Notes under the pieces: generated by a model
The model's input: only the letters and a program-made list of their open reading frames with translations
Database searches by the model: none
Told to the model about the DNA's origin: nothing
Part shown: one piece after another, positions 62,284-64,000 of the stretch
Position numbering within the stretch: the first letter of the stretch is position 1
Layout of the letters: every line of letters starts with the position of its first letter
DNA from: Opisthorchis felineus
Taxonomy: Eukaryota; Platyhelminthes; Trematoda; Opisthorchiida; Opisthorchiidae
Direction of reading: 5' to 3'
DNA: 64,000 bases
NCBI GenBank assembly: GCA_004794785.1
Contig: SJOL01006586.1
Coordinates: 766,933 to 830,932 of the forward strand
Program-made: the position numbers and the translations under genes

Positions 62284-63695
62284 CGCCTCAATTGTTTGTT
62301 CTCCTGTTAATTGTGCTACAGCTGAGACAGACACACCAAGAGGAGATAGCTACAGAAGTAGCCTTAAACCACCTATCAGAATAACTCAAGAGTAACCTTT
62401 GAAACTCTCCTGAAAGGGAAAAAATGTCATTTGTCCAAGCTAAGGACTAACTTGATACCATTTTATTCAACTTATTTACTGGGTTGTGATGTTTGCTGGT
62501 TTATGACATATTTATTACTTAATATACATATTGCCACCAAACCCATGCATACTGGTCTTCATGAGAAATATTAGAGTAACCAGGCATCGTATTAACTCTG
62601 GAGCATCATTCGAACAAATTTAACGACTTTTGGCTAATTTTGACACATTCGGATTGCATCCACATTCTGGTGCTTTGTAACCAAAATAACATTTGCCATC
62701 AGATTAGCATTACTCATGACCGGAGGTGGAGAGTGCAGAATATCGTGCATGAACTAGGCTTCGCCGTCTACACGGCCATGAAGCTCGCTGAATATTGTTT
62801 GTCTATCATATGAAACAATGAAACTGCACGTAGGTGACTAAGCTAAATTTGATTCAAGCTGAAAAACTATACGTTTGCCTGCTTGTGCAAGTAAGAGGAG
62901 TCACATTCTAACGTGTATCGACTATTCTGTTTGGGTGCTTGTTGTTGAACAACTTACTGGCCGCCATGGTCAGAGCCTTGGCAGTCAATCATCAATATTA
63001 TCTGGAATCATCTCATAAGACTATCAGCGGCCACCCTAGAAAACAGCTTTTATACTCCGGAAAGTGAGTAAATCAGTATTCAATACTTGACCGATTGCAT
63101 CACTGAACTAAAAAACTGCTCCAGCAATAGGTAGGCCGGATTTATCATAATTAGCCCTCATCTGGAGGCGGGGTATGCTTTAGTGCACAAACGGTGCAAG
63201 AGTGTGCAAGTAGCAACGTACGGTGGACTTGTAGACCCATTGTTGTGAAATTAACCTTCAGAATATCCCTTCCACGTAAGGCATGTTCCATAAATTTTAG
63301 TTCATGTTGTAAGTGGGTTTAAAACATATTTTCGTGGCCTTTCCACTAAAGCACGTTAACTCCGGCACTAAATTTGGTTACGTCTTCAGGCTATTCGTCA
63401 TTTTTGAACGAGAAGTATGGTCAGAAAAGGAATTCAGTCAGGTGTACAATTCCAGCAGCACAAAATTCTCGACATGGTTTTGAATATCCATTTAAACTAT
63501 ATGGTGAAGTTTTTGTCCCGCTTAGTTTCGCTTGGCCTAACGTCTGCTTTCTAATGGATTTTTGTGGAGTATAAGTTTGCGGAGAACAAAACACACATGT
63601 TCACCTGTGGAAACGGGAGCAGTGTTACTTGGGCTGTGTGCAGCATTCAGTGTTCTCTTTCAGGCGGTAAGGTAATTAAAATCCGGACTTTTCAG
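62284..63695. other. No gene recognised
   Basis: Only short frames. If the exon at 63696 is real, this would be intron. Confidence 0.45.
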
Positions 63696-64000
63696 GAGGG
63701 ATAATATTCATCGTTTGTTTAGAGCGATTTCGGCTGTCCCGCCAGCACTCACTAGTATTTTATGACCTCTCGTCCGTAAAGGAGGTGAAAGCTCCAAACC
63801 GTTCTTTGATCAGTCGTCGTTTACTTGCATCAAACGTTGACCCAGCCTATTTTCTAACCCTGTCTGATGGAACTCCGATGTCCAACATCTGGCCCTCCTC
63901 ATGGTTGCAATCATCGTTCAAAAGATTATGCTACATGGCTCTGGCAGTCAGTTTGCTCAAAGTCCTTCAAAGAGAGGCTACCAAAGCGACCAGGAGCTTC
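63696..64000 (+). CDS. Possible exon running off the window, unidentified
   Basis: After an acceptor (ccggacttttcag, ending 63695) the frame is open for 101 codons to the last base, entered with two bases of a split codon. The peptide has ordinary composition: IIFIVCLERFRLSRQHSLVF, then YDLSSVKEVKAPNRSLISRR, then DPAYFLTLSDGTPMSNIW and a more helical end. The first part could suit a beta-propeller edge, but that is a guess. The true 3' end lies outside the window. Confidence 0.35.

Overview
This looks like a piece of a large, repeat-rich animal genome, most likely a flatworm (trematode, perhaps a fasciolid). It is eukaryotic: no operons, no ribosome-binding sites, no long open frames, about 40-42% GC by eye, and many decayed retroelements. 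The trematode call rests on the kind of elements present (an RTE-like element with a (TGA)n tail, R2-like, Ty3/Gypsy and Penelope-like families that I associate with trematodes) and on a 15-base near-match to what I remember of the Fasciola spliced leader. It is an inference from memory, not a database result. The longest stop-free runs (about 150-170 codons) are close to chance for six frames of 64 kb, so no intact gene is claimed.

Layout. 1-12 kb: mostly featureless, with a tRNA-like A-box fragment (4964), a repeat carrying a minus-strand hammerhead ribozyme motif (5.88-6.1 kb), a related fragment (7.4 kb) and one possible small exon (8557). 12.1-15.4 kb: a possible terminal exon, then a minus-strand RTE-like non-LTR retrotransposon with endonuclease and partial reverse transcriptase. 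Its RT core is deleted, a short ACCGGT array interrupts it, and a (TGA)n run forms its 3' tail. 18.3-19.9 kb: a minus-strand Gypsy remnant. 25.0-25.6 kb: two possible exons, followed by a plus-strand R2-like remnant at 25.7-27.85 kb with N- and C-terminal zinc-finger remains. 33.1-33.8 kb: a minus-strand Penelope-like reverse transcriptase with a readable YVDD, and a decayed hammerhead at 34.2 kb. 36.4-36.9 kb: a possible GIY-YIG tail. 37.5-39.86 kb: a plus-strand Gypsy remnant running from gag to the integrase zinc domain. 49.1-49.4 kb: the best hammerhead motif, between perfect 19-bp inverted repeats. 50-51.5 kb: possible small minus-strand exons. 58.56-60.14 kb: a short LTR element holding only gag and protease remains. 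62.26 kb: the spliced-leader-like string. 63.7 kb to the end: a possible exon running off the window.

The main story is a graveyard of at least five retroelement lineages. Its most interesting part is the hammerhead ribozyme family: two copies keep every core nucleotide, one copy is inverted between its flanking repeats, and a Penelope-like reverse transcriptase lies in the same window. Penelope-like elements of animals are known to carry minimal hammerheads whose stem III is a short palindrome, as here (ACCGGT), which would favour cleavage as a dimer. Candidate host exons are listed with low confidence because splice-like signals and short open frames are common by chance.
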